Source of the DNA: Psychrobacter sp. LV10R520-6
Lineage (GTDB): Bacteria > Pseudomonadota > Gammaproteobacteria > Pseudomonadales > Moraxellaceae
DNA length: 64,000 nucleotides
NCBI RefSeq assembly: GCF_900182925.1
Contig: NZ_LT900024.1
Span: 186,001-250,000, forward strand
Direction: 5' to 3'
Shown: positions 20,101 through 29,535 of the stretch, piece after piece
Layout of the letters: every line of letters begins with the position of its first letter
Position numbering within the stretch: position 1 is the stretch's first letter
Program-made: the position numbers and the translations under genes
Notes under the pieces: model-generated
What the model was told of the DNA's origin: nothing
Databases searched by the model: none
Seen by the model: only the letters and a program-made list of their open reading frames with translations

Positions 20101-20499
20101 ATGAGTATGCAAGATACCGTTGGGGATATGCTAACCCGTATTCGTAACGCACAAATGGCCAATAAAGTATCCGTAGCTATGCCGAGCTCAAAACTACGTA
20201 AATCAATCGCTGACCTATTAGTTAGCGAAGGTTATGTAGCTAGTGCTGTTGTTACTGCAGAAGATAACAACAAAGCAACGCTATCTATCGAATTAAAGTA
20301 TTTCGAAGGCAAAGCTGTCATCGAAACTATTCAGCGCTTTAGCCGTCCTGGTTTACGCCAGCATCGCGGTAAAGACGCTATCCCTACTGTTAAGCAAGGT
20401 ATGGGTGTTGCTATCGTATCTACTAGCCGAGGTATCATGAGCGATCGTGCTGCTCGCGCTGCTGGCATCGGTGGTGAAATCGTTGCATTCGTTGCTTAA
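20101..20499 (+). CDS. rpsH: 30S ribosomal protein S8
   Basis: S8 is a central-domain assembly protein and in E. coli is the translational repressor of the spc operon. The 132-residue protein has [36 protein letters not shown] and the C-terminal [28 protein letters not shown] precedes the ATG. A gap of 221 bases with a terminator-like hairpin follows, which is unusual inside the spc operon. Confidence 0.97.
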   Translation: MSMQDTVGDMLTRIRNAQMANKVSVAMPSSKLRKSIADLLVSEGYVASAVVTAEDNNKATLSIELKYFEGKAVIETIQRFSRPGLRQHRGKDAIPTVKQGMGVAIVSTSRGIMSDRAARAAGIGGEIVAFVA

Positions 20500-20636
20500 G
20501 GCAATGTGACGATAAGTCTATTTGTACCCTATTAAGTTTATGAAGACTTTCTTTAATATCATCATAAGCTCATGATTAAATGAATGCCTTGCAATTTTAT
20601 AAGATTGGTTGGTGTTTAATAGGGACAATTATGCTA

Positions 20637-20668
20637 AACTAGCAGGCTTTTTAGCCTGTTAGTTTTTT
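20637..20668 (+). terminator. Terminator-like hairpin between rpsH and rplF
   Basis: AACTAGCAGGCT (20637-20648) pairs with AGCCTGTTAGTT (20653-20664), one G-T pair, around TTTT, and T residues run through 20668. It has the form of an intrinsic terminator, yet it lies in the middle of the spc operon 52 bases before rplF. It may act as an attenuator or limit read-through from rpsH. Confidence 0.7.
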
Positions 20669-20720
20669 CGCTATTATTTATTGCTAACAGAAGTTGTTAA
20701 TTTTTTTAAGGAATACTCCT

Positions 20721-21254
20721 ATGTCTCGTGTGGCTAAAGCCCCAGTAACGCTGCCTAACGGCGTAAGCGTTACTTTGAACGATCGGCAGGTCGAAGTGAA
20801 AGGCAAGAACGGTAATATGTCTTTACGCCTGCATGAATTGGTCGAGCTGAAACAGGAAGATGATGCTATTATTCTCTCACCTACAGTCGATTCAAAAGAA
20901 GCCATGATGCACACTGGCACCATTCGCGCTCTATTAAACAACTATGTTTTAGGCGTGACCGAAGGCTTTGAAAAACGTCTTCAATTAATTGGTGTTGGTT
21001 ATCGCGCTCAAGCTACTGGTAATAAAGTAACCCTAAACGTTGGTTATTCACATCCAGTAGAATATACGCTACCTGAAGGTGTGTCAGCTGAAACTCCTAC
21101 GCAAACTGAAATTGTTTTAAAATCAAACAATAAGCAGCAGCTTGGTCAAGCAGCGGCTAATATCCGTAGTTTCCGTCCACCAGAGCCTTATAAAGGCAAA
21201 GGTATTCGTTATAGCGACGAAAATGTGGTTCGCAAAGAAGCTAAGAAAAAATAA
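20721..21254 (+). CDS. rplF: 50S ribosomal protein L6
   Basis: L6 lies near the factor-binding site of the 50S subunit. The 177-residue protein starts [17 protein letters not shown] and ends with [21 protein letters not shown], the typical L6 signature. The ATG at 20721 is chosen over an in-frame upstream start because it matches the family N-terminus and has AAGGA 8 bases upstream. It begins the second half of the spc operon after the gap. Confidence 0.97.
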   Translation: MSRVAKAPVTLPNGVSVTLNDRQVEVKGKNGNMSLRLHELVELKQEDDAIILSPTVDSKEAMMHTGTIRALLNNYVLGVTEGFEKRLQLIGVGYRAQATGNKVTLNVGYSHPVEYTLPEGVSAETPTQTEIVLKSNNKQQLGQAAANIRSFRPPEPYKGKGIRYSDENVVRKEAKKK

Positions 21255-21265
21255 GGTGAGTTGAA

Positions 21266-21616
21266 ATGTTTGATAAAAAAGCAGCTCGTCTGCGTCGAGC
21301 TAAGAAAACCCGCGCGCATATCCGTTTTTTAGGCGTTCATCGTCTAACGGTTAATCGTACGCCAAAGCATATCTATGCCCAGATTATCTCTCCGAATGGT
21401 GGTGAAGTGATCGCTCAGGCATCTACCTTAGACGGCAGTTTGCGCTCAGGTGCGACTGGTAACGTTGATGCAGCGACGTCTGTAGGCCAAATGATCGCAG
21501 AACGCGCAAAAGCAGCTGGTATTACTAAAGTTGCCTTTGACCGTAGTGGTTTTAAATATCATGGTCGAGTGAAAGCTTTAGCTGAAGCAGCTCGCGGAAA
21601 TGGATTGGAGTTTTAA
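21266..21616 (+). CDS. rplR: 50S ribosomal protein L18
   Basis: L18 binds 5S rRNA together with L5 and L25. The 116-residue protein has [20 protein letters not shown] and ends [28 protein letters not shown], both typical. It follows rplF by 11 bases and is 2 bases from rpsE. Confidence 0.97.
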   Translation: MFDKKAARLRRAKKTRAHIRFLGVHRLTVNRTPKHIYAQIISPNGGEVIAQASTLDGSLRSGATGNVDAATSVGQMIAERAKAAGITKVAFDRSGFKYHGRVKALAEAARGNGLEF

Positions 21617-21618
21617 TC

Positions 21619-22134
21619 ATGGCTAGAAATGATAAAAATGATAAAAATGACCAAACAGACGGTCTAGTAGAACGCCTTGTTACCGTTGATCGCGTTGCGA
21701 AAGTGGTAAAGGGTGGTCGTATTTTCTCTTTCACTGCGTTAACCGTAGTGGGCGATGGCAATGGTCGTGTTGGTTTTGGTCGCGGTAAAGCACGTGAAGT
21801 GCCAGCTGCTATTCAAAAAGCTTTAGAAGCTGCTAAACGCAATATGATTACCGTTGAGCTTAATGAAGCAACTTTATATCATCCGATCAAAGCACGTCAT
21901 GGTGCAAGTAAAGTCTACATGCAGCCTGCATCCGAAGGTACTGGCGTAATTGCTGGTGGCGCAATGCGTGCTGTATTAGAAGTTGCTGGTGTCAAAGATG
22001 TTTTGACTAAATGTTATGGTTCTACCAATACTGCTAACGTTGTACGTGCAACGTTTAACGGTTTACGTGATATGTCAACTCCAGAAAAGATGGCAGCTAA
22101 ACGTGGTAAATCTGTAGACGAAATTTTGGGCTAA
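21619..22134 (+). CDS. rpsE: 30S ribosomal protein S5
   Basis: S5 contributes to decoding accuracy and to the mRNA entry tunnel. The 171-residue protein has the N-terminal double-stranded RNA-binding domain ([20 protein letters not shown] and [19 protein letters not shown]) and the C-terminal domain with [19 protein letters not shown]. The first ~12 residues are a short Asn/Asp/Lys-rich repeat (NDKNDKND), a minor extension. Confidence 0.97.
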   Translation: MARNDKNDKNDQTDGLVERLVTVDRVAKVVKGGRIFSFTALTVVGDGNGRVGFGRGKAREVPAAIQKALEAAKRNMITVELNEATLYHPIKARHGASKVYMQPASEGTGVIAGGAMRAVLEVAGVKDVLTKCYGSTNTANVVRATFNGLRDMSTPEKMAAKRGKSVDEILG

Positions 22135-22154
22135 CTTAGACTAGGCGAGTTACG

Positions 22155-22334
22155 ATGAAAACAATGAAAGTCACTCAATTAAAATCAGGTGCCCATCGCC
22201 TCAAGAGCCACAAAGCGAGCTTGAAAGGATTGGGTTTACGCCGTATTAATCATACTGTTGAAGTTGAAGATACTCCATCAACTCGTGGTATGGTAAATCG
22301 CGTCAACTACATGGTAAAAGTGGAGGAAGCGTAA
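22155..22334 (+). CDS. rpmD: 50S ribosomal protein L30
   Basis: L30 is a small protein of the 50S subunit. The 59-residue reading frame starts at an ATG 20 bases after rpsE and encodes [20 protein letters not shown], then [20 protein letters not shown] and [15 protein letters not shown], the full L30 pattern. An alternative start is the ATG three codons later. Its TAA shares one base with the rplO ATG. Confidence 0.95.
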   Translation: MKTMKVTQLKSGAHRLKSHKASLKGLGLRRINHTVEVEDTPSTRGMVNRVNYMVKVEEA

Positions 22335-22774
22335 TGGGACTCAGATTAAATGAATTATCTCCAGGTGTTGGCGCGAAGAAAAACGCCCAACGTCGTGGTC
22401 GTGGTATCGGTTCAGGTCTTGGTAAAACTGGTGGTCGAGGCGTAAAAGGCCAGAAATCACGTTCAGGTTCTGGTATTCGCAGAGGGTTTGAAGGTGGTCA
22501 AATGCCATTATTCCGCCGTCTGCCAAAATTTGGCTTTACCAGTAAAATGGCAATGACGACTGCAGAAGTCCGTTTGTCTGAACTGAATAAAGTTGAAGGC
22601 GACGTGGTTAGCGTTGAAACCTTAAAAGCCGCTAATATTATCCGTCATGATATGAGGCGTGCCCGTATTATCTTGTCAGGCGACGTTACTAAAGCTTATA
22701 CCTTTAAAGATATAAAAGTAACTAAAGGCGCTAAGCAAGCAATCGAAGCTGCTGGTGGTAGCATCGAGGAGTAG
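22334..22774 (+). CDS. rplO: 50S ribosomal protein L15
   Basis: L15 is a late assembly protein of the 50S subunit. The 146-residue protein has the Gly/Arg-rich N-terminal arm ([20 protein letters not shown]), then [20 protein letters not shown], and the C-terminal domain ending [16 protein letters not shown]. It overlaps rpmD by one base and is 4 bases from secY. Confidence 0.97.
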   Translation: MGLRLNELSPGVGAKKNAQRRGRGIGSGLGKTGGRGVKGQKSRSGSGIRRGFEGGQMPLFRRLPKFGFTSKMAMTTAEVRLSELNKVEGDVVSVETLKAANIIRHDMRRARIILSGDVTKAYTFKDIKVTKGAKQAIEAAGGSIEE

Positions 22775-22778
22775 TAAC

Positions 22779-24125
22779 GTGTCAAAGCAATCAATGTCAT
22801 CGGCTGGTATACCGCTTAATCCTTTTGCCTTTATACGTAAGTATGATGAGCTGTGGACGCGTTTACTGTTTTTAATCGGCGCATTGATTGTTTATCGTTT
22901 AGGGTCACATATTCCTGTACCCGGTATTAATCCGGTTAATTTGGCAGACTTGTTTTCGCGCAATGAAAACACCATTTTGAGCATGTTTAATATGTTCTCA
23001 GGTGGTGCGCTCGAGCGTATGTCTATCATGGCGCTTGGCATCATGCCGTATATTTCAGCGTCGATTATCGTACAGATGATGTCAGCGGTACTGCCGTCAC
23101 TTGAAGCACTTAAAAAAGAAGGTGAAGCAGGACGGCGTAAGCTAAACAAGTACACCCGTCAAGGGACACTTGCTCTAGCTCTCGTGCAGTCATTAGGAAT
23201 GTGTGCAGGCCTGATCAGTCAGAACTTGACTTTGTCTAGCGGTCTTACCTTTTACATCCCAGCCGTTACCTCCTTGGTAGCTGGTGCTATGTTTTTAATG
23301 TGGCTTGGTGAGCAGATTACAGAGCGTGGCGTGGGTAATGGTATTTCAATGCTGATTTTTGCCAGTATTGTTGCCGGTATGCCAGGCATGATTTCGCAAT
23401 CTATCGAACAGGTCAGTCAAGGGCAGATGAACTTGATTGTACTATTTATCTTTATCGTACTAGGGGTCGCGGTGACGGCTGGTATTGTTTATATTGAACG
23501 AGCCCAGCGCCGTGTTCCCGTAAACTACGCCCAAAAGCAACAACAAGGCCGTAAAATCTATGCTCAGCAGCAGTCACATTTGCCACTGAAAATTAATATG
23601 GCAGGGGTTATCCCTGCTATTTTTGCCAGCTCATTATTGTTGTTTCCAGCAAGTTTAGGGCAGTGGGTCGGTCATTCAACTGATCCCACCTTTGTACAAA
23701 AGATATTGCAGAATATGGCTTTGGTGCTGTCTCCTGGACAGCCGCTGTATTTAGTTTTGTTCGGTGCGATGATTATTTTCTTTTGCTATTTTTATACGGC
23801 ATTGGTCTTTAGTCCCCGTGAAGTTGCCGAAAACCTTAAACGTAGTGGTGCGTATATTCCAGGTATCCGCCCCGGACAACAAACTCAGCGTTACCTTGAC
23901 CATGTATTGAACCGACTGACCTTTATTGGCGCGATATACATGACGGTTATTTGTTTAATGCCGATGGTCATCCAGTCAGCGTTCGGTGTGCCGTTTAACC
24001 TCGGTGGTACGTCGTTACTGATTATGGTGGTTGTGGTAATGGACTTCATTTCGCAGATTCAAGCGCATTTGATGACCCATCAATATCATGATCAGACGTT
24101 AATTCAGTCGCCCTCTCAATCTTAA
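22779..24125 (+). CDS. secY: Preprotein translocase subunit SecY
   Basis: SecY is the channel of the Sec translocon in the inner membrane. The 448-residue protein has ten predicted membrane helices. Typical segments are [14 protein letters not shown] after the first helix, [20 protein letters not shown], the cytosolic loop [15 protein letters not shown] and the long loop [20 protein letters not shown] with [14 protein letters not shown]. The start is GTG at 22779 with GAGGAG 8 bases upstream. An ATG at 22794 is possible but has no such site, and an ATG-like start further up would overlap rplO. Confidence 0.96.
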   Translation: MSKQSMSSAGIPLNPFAFIRKYDELWTRLLFLIGALIVYRLGSHIPVPGINPVNLADLFSRNENTILSMFNMFSGGALERMSIMALGIMPYISASIIVQMMSAVLPSLEALKKEGEAGRRKLNKYTRQGTLALALVQSLGMCAGLISQNLTLSSGLTFYIPAVTSLVAGAMFLMWLGEQITERGVGNGISMLIFASIVAGMPGMISQSIEQVSQGQMNLIVLFIFIVLGVAVTAGIVYIERAQRRVPVNYAQKQQQGRKIYAQQQSHLPLKINMAGVIPAIFASSLLLFPASLGQWVGHSTDPTFVQKILQNMALVLSPGQPLYLVLFGAMIIFFCYFYTALVFSPREVAENLKRSGAYIPGIRPGQQTQRYLDHVLNRLTFIGAIYMTVICLMPMVIQSAFGVPFNLGGTSLLIMVVVVMDFISQIQAHLMTHQYHDQTLIQSPSQS

Positions 24126-24156
24126 ATGAGCGGTGCGATATCTCAAGGAGTATGCT

Positions 24157-24273
24157 ATGAAAGTTCAAGCATCAGTTAAAAAGATTTGTGGTAGCTGTAA
24201 AGTTGTACGTCGTAAAGGCCGTGTGCATATTATTTGCACAGCAGAACCTCGCCACAAACAACGTCAAGGTTAA
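24157..24273 (+). CDS. rpmJ: 50S ribosomal protein L36
   Basis: L36 is the smallest ribosomal protein and stabilises late 50S assembly. The 38-residue protein [20 protein letters not shown]... is complete and is the zinc-binding (C+) form with Cys11, Cys14, Cys27 and His32. AAGGAG precedes the ATG. It is the last gene of the spc operon, 31 bases after secY. Confidence 0.96.
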   Translation: MKVQASVKKICGSCKVVRRKGRVHIICTAEPRHKQRQG

Positions 24274-24335
24274 TTGATACTTAGTATGAGGCAACATGCC
24301 TACACTATAAATTGAATTAATACTTGAAAAATAAC

Positions 24336-24357
24336 GGCGGATGCGCTATCATCCGCC
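24336..24357 (+). promoter_or_regulatory. Hairpin in the rpmJ-rpsM gap
   Basis: GGCGGATG pairs perfectly with CATCCGCC around CGCTAT. No T run follows, so it is not a standard terminator. The 259-base gap to rpsM could hold the alpha-operon leader, which in E. coli folds into a pseudoknot bound by S4. I could not identify that fold here. Confidence 0.45.
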
Positions 24358-24532
24358 ACTTGCCGTAGTTTGTACTTATGTCTTTTATAGCTTGACTTCA
24401 TTAGCCAGCTTGCTAAGCAAGTTAGTACGATGACAAAAGCTACCAAAGAACAAGTATCGACAGCAATGAATCTGAAAAATAACGCGTTCTTTTTAAGAGT
24501 GTCGCTTATTTTTCTTTAATGGAGAGAAATCA

Positions 24533-24889
24533 ATGGCTCGTATTGCCGGTGTTAACATTCCGGATAATAAGCATGCTGTTATTTCACTAACTTACATCTT
24601 TGGTGTAGGTCGTACTACTGCTAAGAAAATTTTAGAAGCAGTTAGTATTGCCCCTACCACTAAAATCAGTCAGTTAGATGATACACAGTTAGATGCTATC
24701 CGTGCACAGATTGCAAATTACATGATCGAAGGTGACCTTCGTCGTGAAGTTTCAATTAATATCAAGCGTTTGGTTGATTTAGGCTGTTATCGTGGTATTC
24801 GCCATCGTCGTAACTTGCCTGTAAATGGCCAACGTACGAAAACGAATGCGCGTACTCGTAAGGGTCCACGTAGAGCAATCAAAAGATAA
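24533..24889 (+). CDS. rpsM: 30S ribosomal protein S13
   Basis: S13 contacts the P-site tRNA and forms bridges to the 50S subunit. The 118-residue protein begins [20 protein letters not shown] with the helix-turn motif [11 protein letters not shown] and ends with the basic tail [26 protein letters not shown] precedes the ATG. It is the first gene of the alpha operon. Confidence 0.98.
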   Translation: MARIAGVNIPDNKHAVISLTYIFGVGRTTAKKILEAVSIAPTTKISQLDDTQLDAIRAQIANYMIEGDLRREVSINIKRLVDLGCYRGIRHRRNLPVNGQRTKTNARTRKGPRRAIKR

Positions 24890-24909
24890 TCAACTTAGGA
24901 AGCTAAAAG

Positions 24910-25299
24910 ATGGCAAAAGACACTCGTAGTCGCAAGAAGGTGACTCGTCGTTCAGTATCGGAGGGCGTAGCCCATATCCATGCGTCTTTTAATAACACCA
25001 TTGTTACGATTACCGATCGTCAAGGTAATGCTTTGGCTTGGGCCACTTCAGGTGGACAAGGCTTCCGTGGTTCACGTAAATCTACACCGTTTGCAGCCCA
25101 GGTTGCAGCTGAAGTCGCTGGTAAAGCGGCCCAAGAATATGGTGTTAAGAATATCGATGTTTTGGTCAAAGGACCAGGACCGGGTCGTGAGTCTGCGGTA
25201 AGAGCACTAGGTGCGTTGGGTTATAAAGTTAACAGTATTTCTGATGTAACCCCAATTCCACACAATGGTTGCCGTGCGCCGAAAAAGCGCCGCGTCTAA
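24910..25299 (+). CDS. rpsK: 30S ribosomal protein S11
   Basis: S11 lies on the platform of the 30S subunit at the mRNA exit. The 129-residue protein has [40 protein letters not shown] and the C-terminus [18 protein letters not shown]. Normal length. It follows rpsM by 20 bases. Confidence 0.98.
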   Translation: MAKDTRSRKKVTRRSVSEGVAHIHASFNNTIVTITDRQGNALAWATSGGQGFRGSRKSTPFAAQVAAEVAGKAAQEYGVKNIDVLVKGPGPGRESAVRALGALGYKVNSISDVTPIPHNGCRAPKKRRV

Positions 25300-25347
25300 T
25301 ATTAAAGACGAAGCTTTTTATCCCAAAAGCTTACAGGAGACATGAAT

Positions 25348-25989
25348 ATGGCCCGCTATATTGGACCAAAACTTAAATTATCACGTCGCGAAGGGACAGA
25401 CCTAGGCCTTAAGTCTGGTGTTAAACCTTATGACGTGAAAACGAAAAAAGCTGGCCGTCCGCCTGGTCAACATGGCGTTAGCCGTAATAAGACCTCAGAA
25501 TATGCTCTACAGCTGCGTGAAAAGCAGAAAGTTAAGCGTATTTACGGCGTACTTGAGCGTCAGTTCGCAAACTACTATAAAGAAGCTGCTCGTAAACGTG
25601 GTGCTACTGGTGAAAACCTATTAGCCATGTTAGAGAGCCGTTTAGATAACGTGGTGTATCGCATGGGCTTTGGCTCAACTCGCGCCGAAGCACGTCAGCT
25701 AGTCAGTCATCGTACTGTTATGGTAAAAAAAGCCGGCCGTGATGAGTTTGTTCGTGTGAACATTCCTTCAATCCAGCTGCAAGATGGTGATGTCATCGCT
25801 ATCCAAGAGAAGTCTCGCGAGCAACTGCGTATTAAAAACGCTATTGAACTGGCTACCCAACGTGGTATCCCAGAGTGGCTTGATGTTGATCACAGCAAAC
25901 TACAAGGCACGTTTAAACAAGCGCCTGATCGTATTGATCTTCCTGCTGAAATCAACGAAAGCTTAATCGTTGAGCTATACTCTAAGTAA
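25348..25989 (+). CDS. rpsD: 30S ribosomal protein S4
   Basis: S4 is a primary assembly protein and in E. coli represses the alpha operon. The 213-residue protein starts [20 protein letters not shown] and carries the S4 RNA-binding domain with [26 protein letters not shown] split over ~95-120. The zinc-free form is present. An ATG lies two codons upstream (25342), but AGGAGA at 25335-25340 is too close to it and well placed for 25348. Confidence 0.97.
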   Translation: MARYIGPKLKLSRREGTDLGLKSGVKPYDVKTKKAGRPPGQHGVSRNKTSEYALQLREKQKVKRIYGVLERQFANYYKEAARKRGATGENLLAMLESRLDNVVYRMGFGSTRAEARQLVSHRTVMVKKAGRDEFVRVNIPSIQLQDGDVIAIQEKSREQLRIKNAIELATQRGIPEWLDVDHSKLQGTFKQAPDRIDLPAEINESLIVELYSK

Positions 25990-26102
25990 CTGACGTTATG
26001 ACTGATTTTAATACTGATATCAATGAATATTGATGTCAGTAAATAATACCAGTAAATATAAATAACGTTAATTAAACCAGTTAAATAAATCGAGGTGACA
26101 TC

Positions 26103-27110
26103 ATGATGCTAAATGCAACTGAGTTTCTAACGCCAAATGCCATTAACGTGGATACGGTTAACGAAACAATTGCGAAAGTCACGCTCGAACCGTTAGAACG
26201 CGGCTTTGGGCATACCTTAGGGAATGCCTTACGTCGTATTTTGTTATCTTCATTACCTGGCGCTGCCGTTATTGAAGCTGAGATCGATGGTGTTGACCAT
26301 GAATACTCAACTCTTGAGGGTTTGCAAGAAGATGTACTTGACCTGCTTTTGAATTTAAAAGGCTTGGCCATTACCCTTCATGACCAAAATGAAGTATTTT
26401 TGACCTTGGATAAACAAGGTCCAGGCACCATCACTGCCGCAGACATCACTTTGCCGCATAATGTCGATATTATCAATCCAGAATTGGTATTGGGTACATT
26501 AAGCGATCGTGGTCATCTTAAGATGCGTCTGCGTGTAGTTATGGGTCGTGGATACGAGCCAGCAAATCAGCGCCGTGAAGATGGCGACACCAAAGCAATT
26601 GGCCGCTTAAAGCTTGATGCAAGCTTTAGCCCTGTGCTACGAGTCGCTTATCAGGTCGAGAACGCACGTGTAGAACAACGTACCGATCTTGACCGTCTTA
26701 TCGTCGAGCTTGAAACTAATGGCACTATTGATCCAGAAGAAGCAATTCGTAAAGCAGCGACTATCTTGCAACAACAGATTTCTATCTTTGTTGACCTAGA
26801 AGCTGAAGAAGCGCCTGAGCCTGTGAAAGAAAAAGAAGAGGTTGATCCGGTGCTATTACGCCCTGTGGACGATCTTGAACTAACGGTTCGCTCAGCCAAC
26901 TGCTTGAAAGCTGAAAACATTTACTATATCGGTGATTTGGTCCAGCGTTCAGAGACTGAACTACTTAAAACCCCAAATCTTGGTAAGAAATCATTAACGG
27001 AAATCAAAGACGTGCTAGCATCTAAAGATTTAGAGCTTGGAATGCGCCTTGATAATTGGCCTCCAGCTGATTTACGTGTTGATGATCGCTTTTCTTATCG
27101 TAGCCGTTAA
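26103..27110 (+). CDS. rpoA: RNA polymerase subunit alpha
   Basis: The alpha dimer scaffolds RNA polymerase assembly, and its C-terminal domain binds UP elements and activators. The 335-residue protein has the N-terminal assembly domain ([20 protein letters not shown] at ~30), a linker at ~235-255, and the C-terminal domain with [28 protein letters not shown] precedes two consecutive ATGs (26103 and 26106); either could be used. A dyad at 26013-26040 lies in the 113-base gap after rpsD. Confidence 0.98.
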   Translation: MMLNATEFLTPNAINVDTVNETIAKVTLEPLERGFGHTLGNALRRILLSSLPGAAVIEAEIDGVDHEYSTLEGLQEDVLDLLLNLKGLAITLHDQNEVFLTLDKQGPGTITAADITLPHNVDIINPELVLGTLSDRGHLKMRLRVVMGRGYEPANQRREDGDTKAIGRLKLDASFSPVLRVAYQVENARVEQRTDLDRLIVELETNGTIDPEEAIRKAATILQQQISIFVDLEAEEAPEPVKEKEEVDPVLLRPVDDLELTVRSANCLKAENIYYIGDLVQRSETELLKTPNLGKKSLTEIKDVLASKDLELGMRLDNWPPADLRVDDRFSYRSR

Positions 27111-27129
27111 ACTTTAAGGATATTTGACC

Positions 27130-27489
27130 ATGCGCCATCGTAAGAGTGGAGTCAAGCTGGGTCGTACCGGCAGTCATCGCAAAGCAATGTTCCAGAACAT
27201 GACCAACTCATTATTTGAGCATGAACTGATTAAAACAACATTACCAAAAGCTAAAGAATTACGCCGTGTTGCTGAGCCATTAATCACTATGGCTAAAGAC
27301 GACAGCGTTGCTAATCGCCGTCTAGCATTTAGCCGTATGCGTAGCAAATCTATGGTAGGCAAACTATTTGGCACGTTAGGTCCTCGTTACCAAACGCGTC
27401 CAGGTGGCTATCTGCGTATCGTAAAATGTGGCCATCGTGATGGTGACAATGCGCCAATGGCTTATGTAGAATTAGTTGATCGCGACTAA
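27130..27489 (+). CDS. rplQ: 50S ribosomal protein L17
   Basis: L17 lies at the base of the 50S subunit. The 119-residue protein begins [20 protein letters not shown] and ends with [20 protein letters not shown] and YVELVDRD. An in-frame TTG lies two codons upstream, but AAGGA at 27117 is correctly spaced for the ATG at 27130. It closes the alpha operon and is followed by a strong terminator. Confidence 0.97.
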   Translation: MRHRKSGVKLGRTGSHRKAMFQNMTNSLFEHELIKTTLPKAKELRRVAEPLITMAKDDSVANRRLAFSRMRSKSMVGKLFGTLGPRYQTRPGGYLRIVKCGHRDGDNAPMAYVELVDRD

Positions 27490-27514
27490 TTTTATACGCT
27501 AATTGTATATTGCA

Positions 27515-27546
27515 TAAAAAAGCTCCAATTTATTGGAGCTTTTTTA
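27515..27546 (+). terminator. Terminator after rplQ (alpha operon)
   Basis: AGCTCCAA (27521-27528) pairs with TTGGAGCT (27533-27540) around TTTA. An A run precedes the stem and TTTTTT follows. It can act in both directions and would also stop transcription of the facing yciO gene. Confidence 0.92.
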
Positions 27547-27623
27547 TGCGCTTGTATTTTAATTTTTGTATCTAGAATATCTATTTCCGATTACAGTGTT
27601 TTTCGTTTACATCCGTCTCTTAT

Positions 27624-28244
27624 CTACAACAACAGTGAGCTGACGTCGGCGGCACCTTGTCTAATTATTTCAGGTTGGCTACTAGTCATGTCAACAATAG
27701 TAGTCAGTTTGGTAGTTTTTATACCAGCGTTGATCAAACCATCTATCTGATGACCTAATAGTTCTTCGATATCGAATGGATCATCCAATACCTGGTCATG
27801 CGTGGGTAATATCAATGAACTGGTTAAAATAGGCTCATCCATCGCGGTCAATAATGCTTGAGCAATCGGATTACTGGGAACACGGATACCAATGGTTTTT
27901 TTCTTAGCATGAGCAAGTTTTTTGGGTACGTCTTTAGTGGCGTTTAAAATAAAGGTGATGGGTGCTGGCGTATGGGCTTTGAGCTTTTTAAATTGCACAT
28001 TATCGACTGCAGCATAAGTAGCAATCTCACTTAAATCACGACATAGCAAAGTAAATTGATGCTTATCATCAAGTTCGCGAATTTTTTTAAGCTTATCAAG
28101 GGCATCTTTAGCCCCTAGACGGCAACCAAACGCATAGCTGGTATCGGTCGGGTAGATGAGTAGTTGGTCGGCACGCAGTAAGTCAGCGGCTTGCTCAATG
28201 AGACGTGGCTGCGGGTTTTCAGGGTGGATGTAGAAGGTTTGCAT
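27624..28244 (-). CDS. yciO: YrdC/Sua5-domain protein YciO
   Basis: YciO belongs to the family that includes TsaC, which makes threonylcarbamoyl-AMP for the t6A tRNA modification; the role of the YciO subgroup is less certain. The 206-residue protein is a single YrdC domain: YPTDTSYAFGCRLGAKDAL near residue 32, then FTLLCRDLSEIATYAAV, the loop TIGIRVPSNPIAQALL, and TSSLILPTHD, which is nearer to YciO than to TsaC. Length is normal for YciO. AAGGAG precedes the ATG. It faces rplQ across the terminator. Confidence 0.88.
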   Translation of the reverse strand: MQTFYIHPENPQPRLIEQAADLLRADQLLIYPTDTSYAFGCRLGAKDALDKLKKIRELDDKHQFTLLCRDLSEIATYAAVDNVQFKKLKAHTPAPITFILNATKDVPKKLAHAKKKTIGIRVPSNPIAQALLTAMDEPILTSSLILPTHDQVLDDPFDIEELLGHQIDGLINAGIKTTKLTTIVDMTSSQPEIIRQGAADVSSLLL

Positions 28245-28628
28245 GACGGCTCCTTATTTAATGATTTTTACGGGTCTTATAATTTTGACTTTATGCACTT
28301 ATGGTTGTTAGTTAAGCATCGCTATTGATCTGATCTGTTTGATTGATTGAAGATGTCTCTTTTTCTAATTTCAACTTTTACTGTTAATCTCAAAATAGCC
28401 ATTAGATAGAAATCTTTAGATAAAAATCGCTCATTACTTAGTCAGTATAGCGCTAAAACAAATGTGGGTTATAGGGGCAAGAAGTTACTATTAGTAGGTA
28501 ATTATTTAGTAAGCGATTATTTAGTAAGTGATTATTTAGTAGCTGGCTATTAAATATCACAAACGAGATATAGAATGACAACGAGTATAAAGCGTCGTTA
28601 ATGGTTTTGAGCTACTAATTTTGAGCTA
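28245..28628. other. Spacer with tandem repeats between yciO and epmC
   Basis: These 384 bases hold no gene. They contain three tandem 15-bp units (28501-28545) and, at the end of epmC, the pair TTTTGAGCTACTAA / TTTTGAGCTATTAA (28605-28632), whose second copy contains the epmC stop codon. I see no clear terminator for epmC and no clear yciO promoter. Confidence 0.6.
28501..28545. repeat. Three tandem 15-bp repeats
   Basis: ATTATTTAGTAAGCG, ATTATTTAGTAAGTG and ATTATTTAGTAGCTG follow each other directly, and a degenerate fourth unit may precede them at 28488-28500. The unit is AT-rich and includes in-frame stop codons, so it is non-coding. Confidence 0.85.
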
Positions 28629-29351
28629 TTAAGTAATAGAAACAGTCAACAATGCCCGTAACAGAGTTTTGGCATCGCGAGGGAGGTTTTTAGGCGTTGC
28701 AATATACTGGGAGGCTTGTTGATAAACATCCTCGGCAAAGGTACTAGCGCTGGTATCAAAATCGGCAAATAAATTATCTTGTGAAATCCGAAAAGGTCGT
28801 TTACACGCAAGGGTAAATAAGCACTCTAAAGCTTGTGGCTTAATCTCTAAGCACTCAAAGGCCTCCTGCTGAGCAGCGTTACGACCGTCTGGTGCATACC
28901 AATAGCCAAAGTCAGCCAACTGTCTACGCTTCTCACCAGCAATACTCCAGTGGCTAAGCTCGTGTAAAGCACTGGCAAAAAAACCATGAGCAAATTCAAT
29001 ACGTGCAGGATTGGTATCACAAGCAGGGATATACTCTGGCTCATCATTACCACGAACCAATTGTACCTTTTGGCTGGCAAATAGCGTATCAAATAGCGTT
29101 ATCAACCAATCGGTAGCGAGTTGTTCGCTGTCCTCAGTATCAGTAGCTTGTTCCCTATCGTATCGGTCAAAATAATAAAGCTGTTGCCCTTGCTGTATTA
29201 AATTTTTGAAATACTCCTTTGTATGAGATTTTACTGGGTCATCAATCTGTTTTATCTCACTTTCTAACTTGACTAATTGTTGTAACAGCACCTCAGCATC
29301 ATTAGCGTTCAATAATGTAGAAAAATCAGTATTGGTGTTTTGAGAGATCAT
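28629..29351 (-). CDS. epmC: Elongation factor P hydroxylase EpmC
   Basis: EpmC (YfcM) hydroxylates the beta-lysylated lysine of EF-P after EpmA and EpmB have acted. The core at residues ~80-200 matches the family: LVRGNDEPEYIP, FAHGFFASALHELSHWSIAG with the metal-binding HExxH-like His130 and His134, LADFGYWYAPDGRNA, and the Glu-rich VEVKPQAL-type block (LEIKPQALECLF). With 240 residues it is ~55 longer than E. coli EpmC. The extra part is a polar, helical N-terminus (~1-75). The ATG at 29351 is used; an in-frame TTG ten codons upstream has no ribosome binding site. Confidence 0.88.
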   Translation of the reverse strand: MISQNTNTDFSTLLNANDAEVLLQQLVKLESEIKQIDDPVKSHTKEYFKNLIQQGQQLYYFDRYDREQATDTEDSEQLATDWLITLFDTLFASQKVQLVRGNDEPEYIPACDTNPARIEFAHGFFASALHELSHWSIAGEKRRQLADFGYWYAPDGRNAAQQEAFECLEIKPQALECLFTLACKRPFRISQDNLFADFDTSASTFAEDVYQQASQYIATPKNLPRDAKTLLRALLTVSIT

Positions 29352-29535
29352 AAGTAAACAGTTAACCGGATAAAGAGGCAAATATCAAAAAAGACGCGGT
29401 TTTTGACTGTGCTTAATAAAAGTATTATCACATCAAATGTCAAAAATCGTAACACACTAGCGCTAGCGTCATCTTGAGCTTTCGGTTAGTATGGCAGGCA
29501 ATATTATACACCGTTTTTGACCAATGAGGCCGTGC

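Noticed and set aside
27624..28244. Calling the YrdC-domain protein TsaC
   Set aside because: The motifs TIGIRVPSNPIAQALL and TSSLILP are nearer to YciO, and TsaC is essential and usually near dprA or aroE.
28501..28545. Tandem repeats as a CRISPR array
   Set aside because: The 15-bp units abut with no spacers, and no cas gene is present.
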